A stretch of DNA of 64,000 nucleotides, from the NCBI RefSeq assembly GCF_964199755.1, contig NC_133898.1, positions 32,925,985-32,989,984 of the forward strand, in the 5' to 3' direction. Positions 25,556-38,190 of the stretch are shown piece after piece (position 1 is the stretch's first letter; every line of letters starts with the position of its first letter). The position numbers and the translations under genes were made by a program. Source of the DNA: Larus michahellis. Lineage: Eukaryota; Chordata; Aves; Charadriiformes; Laridae. The notes beneath the pieces are model-generated. The model was not told the DNA's origin. It ran no database searches and saw nothing but the letters and a program-made list of their open reading frames with translations.

Positions 25556-28500
25556 AGCATGCTCTATCTGCAAACCACCCTCAATTCCTACTATCATACA
25601 AGCCTTTTAAATCAGGGTTTCACGCTCATCATCCCAAAGGTGATAAAGTGATAAGTCTTCTTTTAAAAACAAGAAGTACTTGATCCTTGCATGGAGAGCA
25701 GCAAGGCTCTTGAGAGTGTAATATTTCAATGCGAATAGGCTGTAGTTATAAGAATGTAAAAGACAGACTCCTCACAGTAAGCAACAATAGGTCAGCACAC
25801 TGTGCAATAGGAGTCAGGATTATAATTTCCTGTGTACACATGAAAAAACTAATACAGATGTCATTCTTTTAACGTGATCAGGCCTGGGCCTAGGCTATAA
25901 CAGATCCTGTTTTTCTGCTTTTGCTTAGGCTCAGCACAAGGAGGAACTTTGTTACTGGGTCTAGGATGATCTAGAATTTCTTAGTCTTCAAATTTTTAAG
26001 GGCAATTTCAGCCTTTCCTGGCTGAAATTGCATATTGAATGAAAACGTATATTTAAAAGGAGTTGAAATTTAGTAGGCCCACAATGAAAATTTACTGAAA
26101 TGACAACATCTACGGAAATGACTCCCAGTGCTTTATCATATTTTCCCTCATCACTCTTCATTCTCAAGTAGCAGCAATTGTAAATGCTAGTGCCTTTCTC
26201 GCCAGCTTCTCTGCAACCACCCCAGCAGCACTAACTCAGAGCCCACTTTCTGTTAAGCCCACACGCAGCTCTCCAGAAAGTATGTATAGCTTCATAACCA
26301 GGATTACTCCTCCTTCCAGTACAGAATCCTCATTAGTCTCATAAACCACACATCTTCCAGGCAGAAGGTAAGGCAACCTGTAGTGGCCACTGCTGTCCAA
26401 ACTAATAGGAAAAGGACAATGTTGTTTTCTTTACATTTCTGCCATGACACATCACAAAGAAATGCCAGATCAGGGTCAAGTTACACTAAGCTGCACTGTG
26501 CTTTTTGGTCTTGTGATGTGACGTAACCTCTTACAAAGCAATGAAAGAATTGTAATGTAAAGAAAGGCTTTTGAAAAATCTACTAGAAGGAAATAATTGT
26601 TGAGTATGGGGAGAAACTAAGTGGCTGGTGTCACCCAAGCATTAAGTGCCGGCTCCAAGCAGTGCTCCAGGGTTGTACCCTGCTGGAAGGAACAGACCAA
26701 CCCTCATGTCCCATGTCAGCATCAGAGGGCACCCAATGCCACTGGAGAGTGTTAGGTGGCTGGAGGGGACCCTGTTCCCCAGCTGTCTGGGGAAAGCTGC
26801 AGTACAGAGCTCATTCTCTGTTCTCTGCCCCCCCGACTGTGGAGACGCCATCTCACTCCTCCTTTGGGTGACGACATAGCCCTATTCCGTGCTTTTTGTT
26901 TGCCAACAGATTATAGCTAGTCACTCAGCTGGGGTCAGCCAAGGCACAGACAAACAGGAGAGAGGCAGCAAACCTGGAATGCTGCCAGCATAGGATGATA
27001 ATAAGGAATGAAATGGGGACCCTGCATCCTATATTCCCACCCTTATATAATTTTCCCATCTTTACTTTCAAAGCCACTGTCTCGGACCCTCTGGCTCCTG
27101 AACACTATCACAGCTGCAGTGGCTCAGGAGAACTATGAGACAAGGAAACACGTAAAAAATGTCAGAGAAAAGGCAGACGAAAGTGAAGAGGCAGAGCGGC
27201 TGGGAAAGTGCAGGAAACACAAAAAAAACCCCAAATGAAGGTAAGGAGAAAAATCAGAGGAAAAAGTAGGGACAGGATATATCACCCACAGTAAAGGCTT
27301 AAAAAGTTGTAGGAAGTTTACACTAATGTCATGCAAACTAGAGGGGTAAGGTAAGACCCTAATGTGAGATTGGTAACTTCGAGCAAGCATAACTGTTATT
27401 GTGCAGTCCTGGATTTAGAAGGGCCATTCTTGATCCTCAAAGAATATCTTACATCATGTGCAATATACAAGATATTTTCCTTTATTTTTGAAAGCACTCT
27501 ATAAACTTCAGTACTTACGGGAAACACACTTTTAAAGCAGGGATCAACACACTAGTGGTTGTAGCGCAGTCCTACAAGAGAACTATGTACCCAGTTCCGG
27601 AGATGATGATGGCTATAGCAGCATTACTAGGACTTGAGGTATGGAGGCACAAGTTGAGAGAGAGAAGTGCTTGGACAAGCATGAGAAAGTCAGCCTGGAC
27701 AGAAATAGATGCAAAATATAATTGCAAGATCTTTCTGACTAGATTTGTTAATACAGAGTCAGTCATGAATAATAGTTATGAAACTCGTTTCTTCTATTCA
27801 TCACTGTCTACTACAGTACACTTATTCCTCTAGGATTTCAAGAAGGAATTAATCCAAATACTCACCATGCACACTGGGACGGTGACAGAGATTATGACTG
27901 GAAGAATATACAAGAAAAAGGTTTCTTCTTCTATTTTCACCTGCCATAATCCTTGGAGTGGCAAATTCATATTTGGAAGCCTGTCGGGTAAGCTTTTTTT
28001 AGAGTTACTTCATCTTTTGCAAACACTGCTCTCTTTCACAGAAAAAAAAATACCATAGTTCCTTCTTGTATTTTTAATTTAGTTTGTTTTCCTCTTTGCA
28101 TTTTAAAACAGAAGTGTTTATTCGCAACTGAGCATTCAAGAGGCCCTTAGAAATGTATCATGTGATATCATACTGCAACTCCACAGTACAACGATTAACT
28201 AACAGTAACACTTCTGTTAGCTAAAGTTGCCACTTTATAGATCCTTTCACTTTTCCATTAAATCAAGTCTTGGCTTCCAAACTTGCTGATATGAAATGTT
28301 GCTTTGCCATCATATTCACAGGTTGATATTGTTTCTTTTGAATAACTACAAGATTTCATTAAAATTACTATAAAAATGATAAAATGATTGAAAGCTAAAC
28401 AGCAAAAAACAATGTGCACACAGTAGTTTTACTGTTCAAACTTCTTCCCTAACTAGTTAAGACACCCGAGATATTCATTGAGCGACTTGTTTTTGAAGTT

Positions 28501-28954
28501 AGCTGACTGTGTCGGAATAAAGCTTTGCTGCACGTTCACAGGATGCGACCCACAGGATTTTGGATGTCATTAGGTGCTAGGCACTAGAAAAATCGCATTT
28601 TTGCAGTAGTACTTGAAGAATATTTGTTGTTCTCTGTTTCTCAGAACCAAACAATGACATGACAATTGCAGGTTATAACCTGTGACAGGAGCTATTATTC
28701 CACTGTGCTTGAGGAATAGCTCACAAATCGTAGACCAAATGAAATATGGAATAGAAAGAGAGCATCGCCTCTTCTGAGTAATATGTCTCTTATGAGTTCT
28801 GATTTATCCATATCTTTTATGGACTGCCTTCTGTGTTTTTTTGAGACTAATTCACAGCAACGGTCTGAAAAGGTCCTTTTTCTATTAAGAGAAGTCTTCG
28901 TTTTTCTTGACAAATGTTTGGAGGGGCAGCTTCCGAAGAAAGCATCGCAATACA
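25556..28954. other. Unique noncoding DNA, no gene seen
   Basis: No recognisable gene or repeat. Short open frames on both strands at 26640-26880 overlap each other and look like chance in a slightly GC-richer stretch. A 59-codon minus-strand stop-to-stop frame (27833-28009) encodes a hydrophobic stretch and is discussed in the findings. Confidence 0.55.
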
Positions 28955-29640
28955 TTTCCTGAGAAGCCACAGGGCTGCCGCCTCCTGCTCCCCTTTATAG
29001 GCCAGGCCCCATTCTGCCCACTGCCTTGGATGGCGAGCAGCACTTGCTTACAGCTGGTCCTGCCAAGCCAGCAGGATGGCAGGCAGGCAAAGGAAGGCCA
29101 GTTTCCCAGGGATAGCCCCAAGCTGCCGGACTGGTCAGCCATCAAGGTGGAGGTGGGCATGATGGCCAACGGGTGCTTCCCAGCCACTCTCTGCTGTGCC
29201 CCGTCCCTGCAAGCCTCAGCCATGTTATAGGCTCTGCTGGCTGATTTCTCGAACCCCCGCTGCTCCCCACTTTGCAGGCAGTGAGGAGGCTCGGAGCTGC
29301 CTTCCCCTGAGCCGGTGCTGAGGGCCCACAGCCCGCCCGCCATCTTGTCCCTGCCTGCCTGTCCTGCTCGTGAGGAGACAGGCAAAATGCAGCGCTCCGA
29401 TACGTCCCGCATCCCGACAGACCGGTTCATTCCCGCCCACACAGCCAGATCAAACAGTGTTCAGGAAACAATCTGGGATCCATATTAGCGCTCGGTGCCG
29501 TCGCCGCCAGGGCAGTTTAGCGGGGTGGAGGGGGCACTGTTTCTAGCACATTCCAATTGACAACAGCTGGGATGGCTCCGCTCTGAGCAGCTGCCTTCAC
29601 TGCGGCCCCACTGCACCGCCTTTCTGTGTGGAAGGCTTTG
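28955..29640 (-). promoter_or_regulatory. CpG-rich patch, candidate promoter or enhancer
   Basis: In a CpG-poor, AT-rich window this roughly 0.7-kb block is clearly GC-rich. By eye there are about 18 CpG between 29281 and 29530, near the number expected without CpG depletion, as in CpG islands. A YY1-like site CCGCCATCTTG lies at 29337-29347; read on the minus strand it is CAAGATGGCGG, the sense orientation often found just downstream of start sites in vertebrate promoters. Further right are a TEAD-type ACATTCCA (about 29549) and an E-box CAGCTG (about 29566). A minus-strand open frame of 185 codons (28885-29442), the longest of the window, runs through it, and a possible donor CT|GTAAGC sits at 29046-29051 on the minus strand. 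No protein family is recognised. A promoter or first exon of a lncRNA, or a distal enhancer, fits; neither is proven. Confidence 0.4.
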
Positions 29641-29804
29641 TTTTGGCTAGGGATGGGTTTGTTGAGCTTTCTTGCGCTGAAGTGTCACACAGAGACTTTC
29701 CCTTTGCCCATGGCATGTGACCCTGCCAACTTATGGGCCTGCATCCCCAATAAGAAAAACAACGTTAAAGAAAAAAAAAAAAGAGAGGGAAAAAAAACCC
29801 CTAA

Positions 29805-29818
29805 AGGTTAATTAACCT
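29805..29818. promoter_or_regulatory. 14-bp palindrome AGGTTAATTAACCT
   Basis: A perfect inverted repeat containing GTTAATTAAC, resembling fused homeodomain or HNF1-type half sites without the usual central spacer base. It lies just right of the CpG patch. Binding is inferred only from the motif. Confidence 0.3.
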
Positions 29819-30206
29819 CAGGTCTGTTCTCAGCAAAGCAAGGCTGCCATGGATAAGCAATAAAAATAGCTTCTCAATGGTCCTTGTGTCTGTCAGAGAC
29901 TTGCTCTGTGATCTTTCAGTCAAAACCATGGAAGCGGGAGGGGGAGGAGAGGCTGATTCGCTACTGTCCTTTTCTTGTGCATGTGTTCCCAAGGCTGCCC
30001 AGCTCTGTCCTTCAAATCATCTCCACCAGTAAATCATTTAGCTCAACCTGTCACTCTCGGCCATTGTGAGGAGACAAAAGCTACCCATTTAACCCCAACC
30101 ATGGCTGATTCACGCGGCAGGGAAGGCAGGCTCACAAAAGGAGGCTAGCAGGGAAGGTGGCGGTTGGGTTGGATTTCATGCAGTCTGGTGCTGGTTTTCC
30201 CTCTCT

Positions 30207-30217
30207 CCCCCCCCCCC
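30207..30217. repeat. C11 homopolymer
   Basis: Eleven C inside a pyrimidine-rich stretch (about 30190-30245). The strand asymmetry is marked, and G-rich structures could form on the other strand. Confidence 0.9.
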
Positions 30218-30444
30218 GCCCTTTTTATTTTCCCTCCCCCTCTGTTATTTTAAATTAGCAGCACCTCTCATACTGGGATTGTTTTTTGAAGACCACATGT
30301 TTGTCAACAGAGCTGTTCTGCTTCAGTAATTTGACCCCAGCCTGGCTTTAAAAGTTTGAAAGGGCAAGAAGCACACACACCCATATCAGCATATATCTAT
30401 TCCCCCTTTCACCTGGACAGATTTTTGGACCGTTTTTGTTGCTT

Positions 30445-30462
30445 AAAAAAAAAAAAAAAAAA
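30445..30462. repeat. Poly(A) run, 18 A
   Basis: Eighteen consecutive A with no recognisable retroposed body next to it. Confidence 0.9.
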
Positions 30463-32282
30463 GTGGAAACAAAACATCCAATTAGTCACAAGGAAACAGA
30501 GCTATTCCAGTCAACCTGCTATTTGGAGAAATCTGCACCACAATTATCGGGTTCATTTCACCTGAAGTATTGCTCTAAACCATCAGTTAAAACTCTGCTA
30601 CCTTGAACCATAACCACTGCCCCGAGTCTGCCCCTCAAATGGGGCATCGCCTGAGTTACAACAGGTTGTTCTCTCTGACAAGAAATCACGCTGCCCTGGT
30701 ATTTTAAAATTAAAAGTTAGTCCTTTGACAACATAGAAATCAGCTGTTAAGTTTAAGACTTCTTTTGCATAATTACCCTGGCCAAAATTTGATCTTCATG
30801 TAACACCACCTACCCCTAAACAACCAAAATACTGGAAAACTGAACAGGCCATTGGAGAGCAACAAATTCACATGGTGCTGACAGTAAAATGAAATGCATA
30901 GAGAAACCAAGCAATACTGCAGATAGTTTCACGATTTATTCCTTTCCCCCACCAAATTCCAGAATACCCCTAGTGAGTACAGAATCGGCCAGAAAGCAAA
31001 CTGTAATTTATACATAAAATATACCTGCAAATATCCACAATTTAATTTCTAATGATACTGTCATTGATCCAGAGGAGAATGCTTCAGTAATTACCAACCA
31101 AGTGTAGTGCCCTGTTTTAAGAACCAAGCACTGAAGTTGACAGACTCACAAGAACAAAATACACTACATCTGTGCTTCTCCAGGGACATCCCCGATTTTT
31201 GTTATGCATGTGAGATCCAAGAAATGATTATGTATTATACATTTTTTGGAATCTTTTTAATGTGCCTTCTAACAAAAAGCAGTTCAGGATGTGGTTATTG
31301 CTTAGTGTGTTAGACATGTTTACTCTCCTGTTGGGCATTTAAAATGCCTTAAGTTCTCTTTTCACTATGAATTGTGTGTCAAAATGTTGGTTTGGATATC
31401 AAATTCTCTTGTAACCCTGTCATTAGGAAGAGACTTTGTCTGCCTGAGTCACTCTTTTGAGTCTTTTGTTTTGTTTTTTGTGTTCCCCTGACAGGTCTGT
31501 CCTACACCTTTCTATAGCTAGCAGAGTAAAGCAGAGTGGGGAAAACATGTTTTGCATTACTGAGTTCGCAGTCTCACTGTAAGCTTTCTCACAGATTCAT
31601 CTTCAGTGAAGGGCGGAGGGGTGGGGGAGAAAACATGCTTTTCCCTGAGACTGCAGAGTATGTGAATTGCCTTCTCTTTCAACCTATGGGGCAGCCTTCA
31701 CAGATTTCAGCACAAATGGAAAAAATATCTGATTTCCCATTCCATCTGGATTCAGTTTCTTTCTTCCTCTTTGTATAGTTTCTTAGAGACATTATGGAGC
31801 TCACTGGAGGGGCTGCTTACACATGACTATGGCGGCACTGGGCACACTGCCAGAATTTCACTCCAGGAGGCTGCAACAGGAATCTTTAATTAACTTGAAC
31901 CAAAACACTGAATGGCAAAGAACAAAAGAGTGGGGGTGGAGAAGGAGAGGAGGAAGGGAGGGAGCAGAAAATAATGTTTCCCATGCTAGACTCTCCAATT
32001 TTGGTCATGGTTTGACATGATCATAATGTCGTCCCTTAAATGTATTTACTAGAGCATAGGTAATAATTCCTAACTCCTGCCTTATTCAGCAAATTTTGCC
32101 TTTCTGCTCATGGAATGAGTATCTGTGATTGCCCTTTCTACAACGTAGTGATCAGTATTCTCTGGACTCTTATATTAACATACAGTTTGATTACATATAT
32201 CCTCTACAATTTACAAGTTTCTAAATATGAGATGACTGAGGCTTCAGCAGCTTCAACATTGCATAACTACACTCTAACATTG

Positions 32283-32420
32283 TGACAGTGCCTAGGAGTT
32301 CCAGACATTGAACACGATCCTACTCTGCCAGGCATAGTACCAATATGGTATGTCCCTGTTCTCAAAAGTTTACATTCTAAGCATAAGCAAAAATTAGATA
32401 CAGACAGATGAATAAAGTAA
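32283..32420 (+). repeat. Possible ancient MIR-like or sauropsid repeat fragment
   Basis: The phrase order 'gtgcctaggag...gatcctactctgccaggca...gtcctgttctcaaaagtttacattctaa' resembles an old interspersed repeat frequent in reptile and bird genomes ('ccctgccccaaagagcttacaatctaa'). Divergence is high, and the family name and limits are uncertain. Confidence 0.45.
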
Positions 32421-33483
32421 GTACTTACTGAAACAACATTATTCATTGTTGTGAGATGTTTTCAAAACAGAATGGATAATGTTTCACAGTCATTTTGCAG
32501 AAACATACAAGATGCAAAGCAGTAAAAAAATCAGGCCTGAAATACTTTTCTCACTTGAGCTCAAGGGAACGTGTGGCATGGCTTCTTTGCTGTCCATTTC
32601 CTGGTTAAATATGTATGCAGAATAGTTACTCTAAATGCAAAACTAATGGTGATTTCATGCATATTCATTCAAGTGACTTTGTGATCGAGGCTCTGATACT
32701 GTTCTAGCTAATGAGGCTCAGTTGCTCAAATATTTGTGAAAACAAACATAGCAAGGACTTGTACATGCTCAACATGAACTTATTTACACATTCAAAGGAA
32801 TATTCAAGTGTGAATTGATTTGCCAGTTGGTGGTTGGGAGTGTATTATGTTTGCATCTTTTGGCTTAATGACTTCCTAAAAGAATCCAGTTTGCGCTCTC
32901 TCTGGTCAGAACCAACCCATGGTGGCTGGGGACAAGCAAGAGATTCACTTTAAAAACACAGGCCTGACCCACACTGAAATATTAATGCGGACGTACCCAA
33001 ATTCCAAAGAAATATTTCATCCTCAGAAGCATATATACTTTTTCCTATCCTAAATTTCCAAAACAAATTAAATCAAAAAAGTATTCTTAATTTCCTGTTT
33101 TAAGCAGTAGTTTGGTATTGCTGCCTAAACATTTATGGCAAAGAAATCATATTTCACTGCTCTGTAAAGCAATCGTGTACTTGCTGAGTACAGTGTGAAA
33201 ACCTGACATAGAGACAAGTTCCAGAATCCCCTCAAAACAAGAAGTTTTCCACAGAGGCCCAAGGTTGTGTCTTCCTCAAGTTACATTGGGAGTAGCTGCA
33301 AAAGAATTTAAGAATCTTTAAACCAAATGTATTATTTTTGATAAGGCCCTGCTCACGTTTACAGATATCAGGGGGCCTGGGGTAAAAGAATCAGTGAATG
33401 TGCCTTAGAGAGGTCTCTGGAATTTTTTTGCAGCTTCATTGGAAGCCATAATACACATCAGAGAGCAGACTTGGAGATGTATC

Positions 33484-33575
33484 TATAATATATATCTCCA
33501 AATTTTTTTTTATATATATATATATATATGTATGTATGTTATATATGTATATAAAATTATATTTTTATATATAAC
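33484..33575. repeat. (TA)n-rich microsatellite
   Basis: A T run followed by about ten TA units (33511-33529), TATG units and further interrupted TA sequence. It is the most AT-rich block of the window and a likely site of length variation. Confidence 0.9.
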
Positions 33576-33784
33576 CTTTTTCTGAGCCAATTTGATTCAC
33601 CTAACTTAAAAAGAATTATGCATGAGCTGTACGAGGAGTGCATTCTGAGTTTATATAACGTTTCTATCTGCTAAAATACAAACTCTGCTGTGAGTCTAGT
33701 GTAACGACAGAATAACTTTATTTAATTCAAAGGCATTAAATTAGATTTAATAGCATGAGAAGACTTTCTCTTCCAAGTATTTTT

Positions 33785-33866
33785 CTCTCTCTCTAAATAA
33801 ATGTATATATATTTGTGTGTGTGCGTGCATGCCCACACATAGATAGATACGTAGATGGATAGATAC
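33785..33866. repeat. Compound microsatellite CT, TA, GT, GATA
   Basis: Short arrays of CT, TA, GT/GC and GATA/GATG units follow one another within 80 bp. Together with the TA block 200 bp upstream it forms a microsatellite cluster. Confidence 0.85.
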
Positions 33867-36538
33867 CTGCTACTTTACCAAAACACACTCAACGAGGAAT
33901 TCAGCATGGTTATTGGAACCTGTGAAGAATAAGCATGATACAATAGTTGTTCTCCACCTAATTATTAGTATGCTGGCTCATTCTGCACTAGAATCTCTTT
34001 TAAACATTTAAAGATGTTACTTACATACACCTACACTGAAGGCAGCATTAGTTGCTTCTGGCCTTACTTGGGCAGATGGATTAATCTTCGCAGTATAAAC
34101 CAATCTCTCACGCAATATAGTCCAACTTAGAGGTTTCTCTGAAATCTTCTGTTGTTGTTATTTAGTTTCCTAAAAAATATCAAAATGAGAAAATGGTTTC
34201 AAATTCAAAGTGACAGCAGAATAAAACCTCTTGAAAGCCCTAATCAGCATTCATTCCTCATGTAATTCATTCCACTGAGGACAGTAGAGATAGGGCTGAG
34301 GCAAAGTTAACTCACATTATTTTCATGTGACAAATAACCCGGATTTTTTTGTACTGGCTGATTTTTAACTGTGTCAAGTGTTCACCATTAGAAGTGAAAT
34401 TATTGATGTGTATATTAACAGCCTTTCACTACAAAGGCAAATATGGGCTATCCTGTTCCATTTTCTTTCACGTCAACTTTCTGCCGGAGTTTAGCAATTC
34501 CCTTTTCTAGTGAAAATGAGTCCGTTCTGAGTGACAAATGGCTGTTAGAAATTCTGAATACATGTAGTCCCAATAAAAATAAAGTTGCCATCATTAGAAA
34601 TTTAAAAGTTGTAAAATCGCTCGAGTCAAAACAGATCATTTCACAGAAAGGCTCACAGACCTTTTTTCACTAGCTGACGTACCCCCAAACTCAGCGGGCT
34701 TTCATTCTATGGGAGCTGCTCACTGGTGTGCCAGTACTGCTTTCTAGTTTGCTTCATGATTACAATTCCCACTAGTTTCCAGGCATTCCTAAATAAGGCC
34801 CAACACTTCTCTGCATTAAGATTCTGCCTTACATCAGACTTCAGCAATTTTCACTTAAAAAAAAAAAATAAATGAGGAGGATATCTGAGAATTCTCTTAG
34901 AGCAGAATTTAAATTAAATCTCCTTATTAATGATGTATGGATTTCTTTCATTGTTTAGGAGGCCTGTGAGCAGTTGAAAGAAACAAGAAGGCTTTTAGTA
35001 ATGGGCACTAACAGCACCATTGTGCTTGCATGGAAGCTCTTGGCCATTCAGTGTCACAGGGTCAAAAACAATCCAAGCTCCCACACCAAAGCAGTCTGTA
35101 GAAGGCCACACAGACCTCACAACAGTCAGTCTTTAGAGCTTGGGTGGGTTTCGGTGAGTGATGTGTTAAGTTCAGCATTGGGAGGTAGGGAGGAAATTAA
35201 TTTTTTATTAAAGTTCACACTCATTCAAACTTCCCAGGTCCATTTTTGATTTCTGAGTTAGGTTGAAAAATCTGATGGCAACAAGCTAAAGCACGAATTA
35301 GAATTATTATGAAACAGCCTTCATTTCGAATTCTTTTACTTCCGGTTGTCTGGCAGATCTCTCTGTCAAGCACTGGGCATAGTGTTGCTGCCTTGCAAAT
35401 AATAGGAATAGAAATCATAGAGGTATACAGAGCAGGGGATGGGGGAGAGGAAACAGGACTAGGAAAGGAATTTATTTGACTTAGTGAACCTTATGAACCA
35501 TTGTATTTAATTGCTAAGAAAATATTTGAGTCCCTTTTTATCTGCTCCTCCTCTCCTTTTCCAGCTTTTGCAATGTGTGACCTGGATGGTGCTTTAAGTT
35601 GCAGATGGCAGTCAAAGAAGTCTCACATACTTCAGAGGGAAGTTAACTGCACATCCCTGCATAAATAAACAGTAAATCCTGCATTTTGCTGCATAATACC
35701 AGGCACAGGTTACAGATGTATATTGATTATCCATATACAACTCCACAGTATGTACACATTCTAAAGCATGAAAATGTGTTGCTACAAGGCACATAATTTA
35801 TAGTGATTTGCTGTGTCAGTGAAAAGAATTTGATAACCTGAAAACCCCAAATGTTGCCAAAATAACAATATATTGTAAAAAAACTTCTTTTCTTTTCAAA
35901 AAAGTATGCTATTCTATTCTCACTAGTGTCAGGAAAACGTAATAGGATGGGAGAAATAAAAAGCTTTTCATGCACACAATATGCATCAATGTTCCTATTC
36001 CAAACGCATGCAGAGCACGGTGCTTTTTTTCTGATATTTACCTTCTCACTCATGAAGAAGTTCTACTTCTCTCCTGGCTTCACAACTCTGGCAAGGCTTT
36101 CTTTTCAGTCTTTACTATTACCCCATTGCAATCTTTACCACACGAGTTTGAGAGAGTATTTTTGTTTCCCAGGGGTTCAGAGGTATTACTCTAAAACCAA
36201 TTTTGTTTCAGTCTCACGTCAGAACCGTGCAGAAGGCATTCAGAACCACAAGGAGCAAAGTTGGTAACTGAAGACTTCTATTTTTGACTGGTGTTTTAAA
36301 GTAAAGAAAGAATGTTTACCTTGTGTTTTGAGTGAAACTAATGGTAAACCACAGCAGATCTGTTGGTGTTTTGTGCAGTGATGTTCTTAGATTAGAAGCA
36401 AAATTTCTTTGTGAGGGGGCTAACAATACTGCAGGGGGCCATCTTGCTTCACTGAACTGGAACATCCAGTCTTTTGAGAGCACTCACACATTAGGTCGTA
36501 AGATTACTCTCACTATAGCAACCCTCTCCACTACAATC

Positions 36539-36564
36539 CTTTTTTTTTTCTGTTTTTTTTTTTT
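36539..36564. repeat. T-rich low-complexity tract
   Basis: Two T runs separated by CTG and ending in CC. The plus-strand frame over it encodes a phenylalanine string and is not a gene. Confidence 0.85.
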
Positions 36565-38170
36565 CCTGTTTGATTTTTGTTTATTTTTTAAAAGAAGGCG
36601 CTTTATAAGTTAGCATTGCCACTACCTATTATCTTTCCCAACATCTTCTACCCTTTCTCTTCCTAAATTTTCTCCACTACCCAGCCAGTTTCAGTTCATT
36701 TTTTTTTCAATGTTTGGCTTCCGCACTTCAGTTTGTATATAGGGTTGGGTTTTTTTTACAGAACTAAGCAAGGACAAGAACGTGGTGCTCTTTATCCGGC
36801 AGGATCAGTAGAATGTTGAATTAGAAAATTCAGGGCTCCTCTTGATCACTTTGATAGTTTCTCTGAAAACTAGGCTTTGTCTCTATGAGCCTCTAGTTGA
36901 GTGATGGGGTAGTCGTGAATGAAAAGTAGGTACTCTATGAAATGGTCTGAATCTCATCTATCTGATGAAACTGCTGTATTATTGAAGGTGTTGGAGTAAA
37001 ATTAATCAGCTGGTTGGCATCAGAGAAGAGAAAACATGAACATCAATGAACAGCTGTCTCTGCAAATAAGAACACCTTAAACAGTAGCATGACTGAAGTC
37101 TAGGGACGAAAAAAGGTAGATCTTCAAGAAGTCTCTGAAAAACCAAAGCAAGCTGTTTGAGCCTGACCAGACTCAGGGAAACTTCAAGGCTCCTGGATCC
37201 AGTACTTGTATCCAAATACAGCTGCCTGCTGAGTAGGGAAGTGGAGCCTGATCTGGGATCTTGAATGAAGACTTATTTGCAGTTTATTGGCGACCAGATC
37301 CATAGGGGTAATGATCGGTACCTGTCTTGAATATATCTGTTCCTGAATATTACTGATCCTTTGGTCTATAGAGATTCTTCAAAGGCAGGGAACAGGACAG
37401 AGGACACAATTTAGATGCCTGTTTCTATTTTTGACACAGACTGAGACACGCAAGAAAAGCTATAAGGACAAATTTATAGCAAAACACAGGAGATATAGTG
37501 TGAGAAAAACATAAACTGGTTATTACAAAAGGTGAGCTCCACTATAAGTATCTAACACAGCACAGCTTATCCGAATAAAGATTTATCTTTTCTCCAACCT
37601 TTTGACAGCTAACTGGCAAGTAAAATCCTGTTCAAGAAACTGTGTCAAAAGAGCAAGCCAGACATGTTGGGAGCAGCGTTTGTTTTAACTGAAATATATA
37701 CTGCATGCCTAACCCCAGTATGGAAAGCAAAAAACCTAGATTATGCGACGCACCTAAGAAGAGGGTTTCTAGACCTCACTCACTGCTGGAAGGGAGGGTC
37801 ATTATCTTAGTGATGAAGTCTGCTTTTGTCCCTGGAGAAATAAAAAAAACGAGCTAGCCAGCTACATATGAGCCGGGTTTAGGTTGCCGACCCTTGATCG
37901 GGTGTTGACAGAAGCTGGGAAAAGGAGGAGGAGGCTTTCTTGGCTTGAATCTCATGCTCTGCCAAAGCTGTTTTGAAACTAAGTTGGAAATTTCCTTGCA
38001 ACACCACATGTGATAACAAAAGTGACCTTATAGACAAAATATTTAACTTGCTGCTTCAGGATCCCAGACGGCTGTTCATATAGCTCAGCATAAAAAGCGA
38101 AAGAAAGAAGACAGTGTATCACACTCTGCTGAGCTGCACAATGCTATGAAGACTCAAAAATATTTAGTCA

Positions 38171-38190
38171 TCCATCACCATCCATCACCA
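38171..38190. repeat. 10-bp tandem duplication
   Basis: The unit TCCATCACCA occurs twice head to tail without mismatch. Confidence 0.8.

Larger units (their letters stand above)
29641..33483. other. Noncoding DNA with dense candidate binding motifs
   Basis: No gene seen. The part next to the CpG patch, 29640-30800, is richer in recognisable transcription-factor motifs than its surroundings: a 14-bp homeodomain-like palindrome at 29805-29818, SOX-type CCATTGTG near 30061, and a POU-like TTTGCATAATTA near 30766. These are short motifs and may be chance. C11 and A18 homopolymers lie at 30207 and 30445. Beyond 31 kb the sequence is plain AT-rich. Confidence 0.45.
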
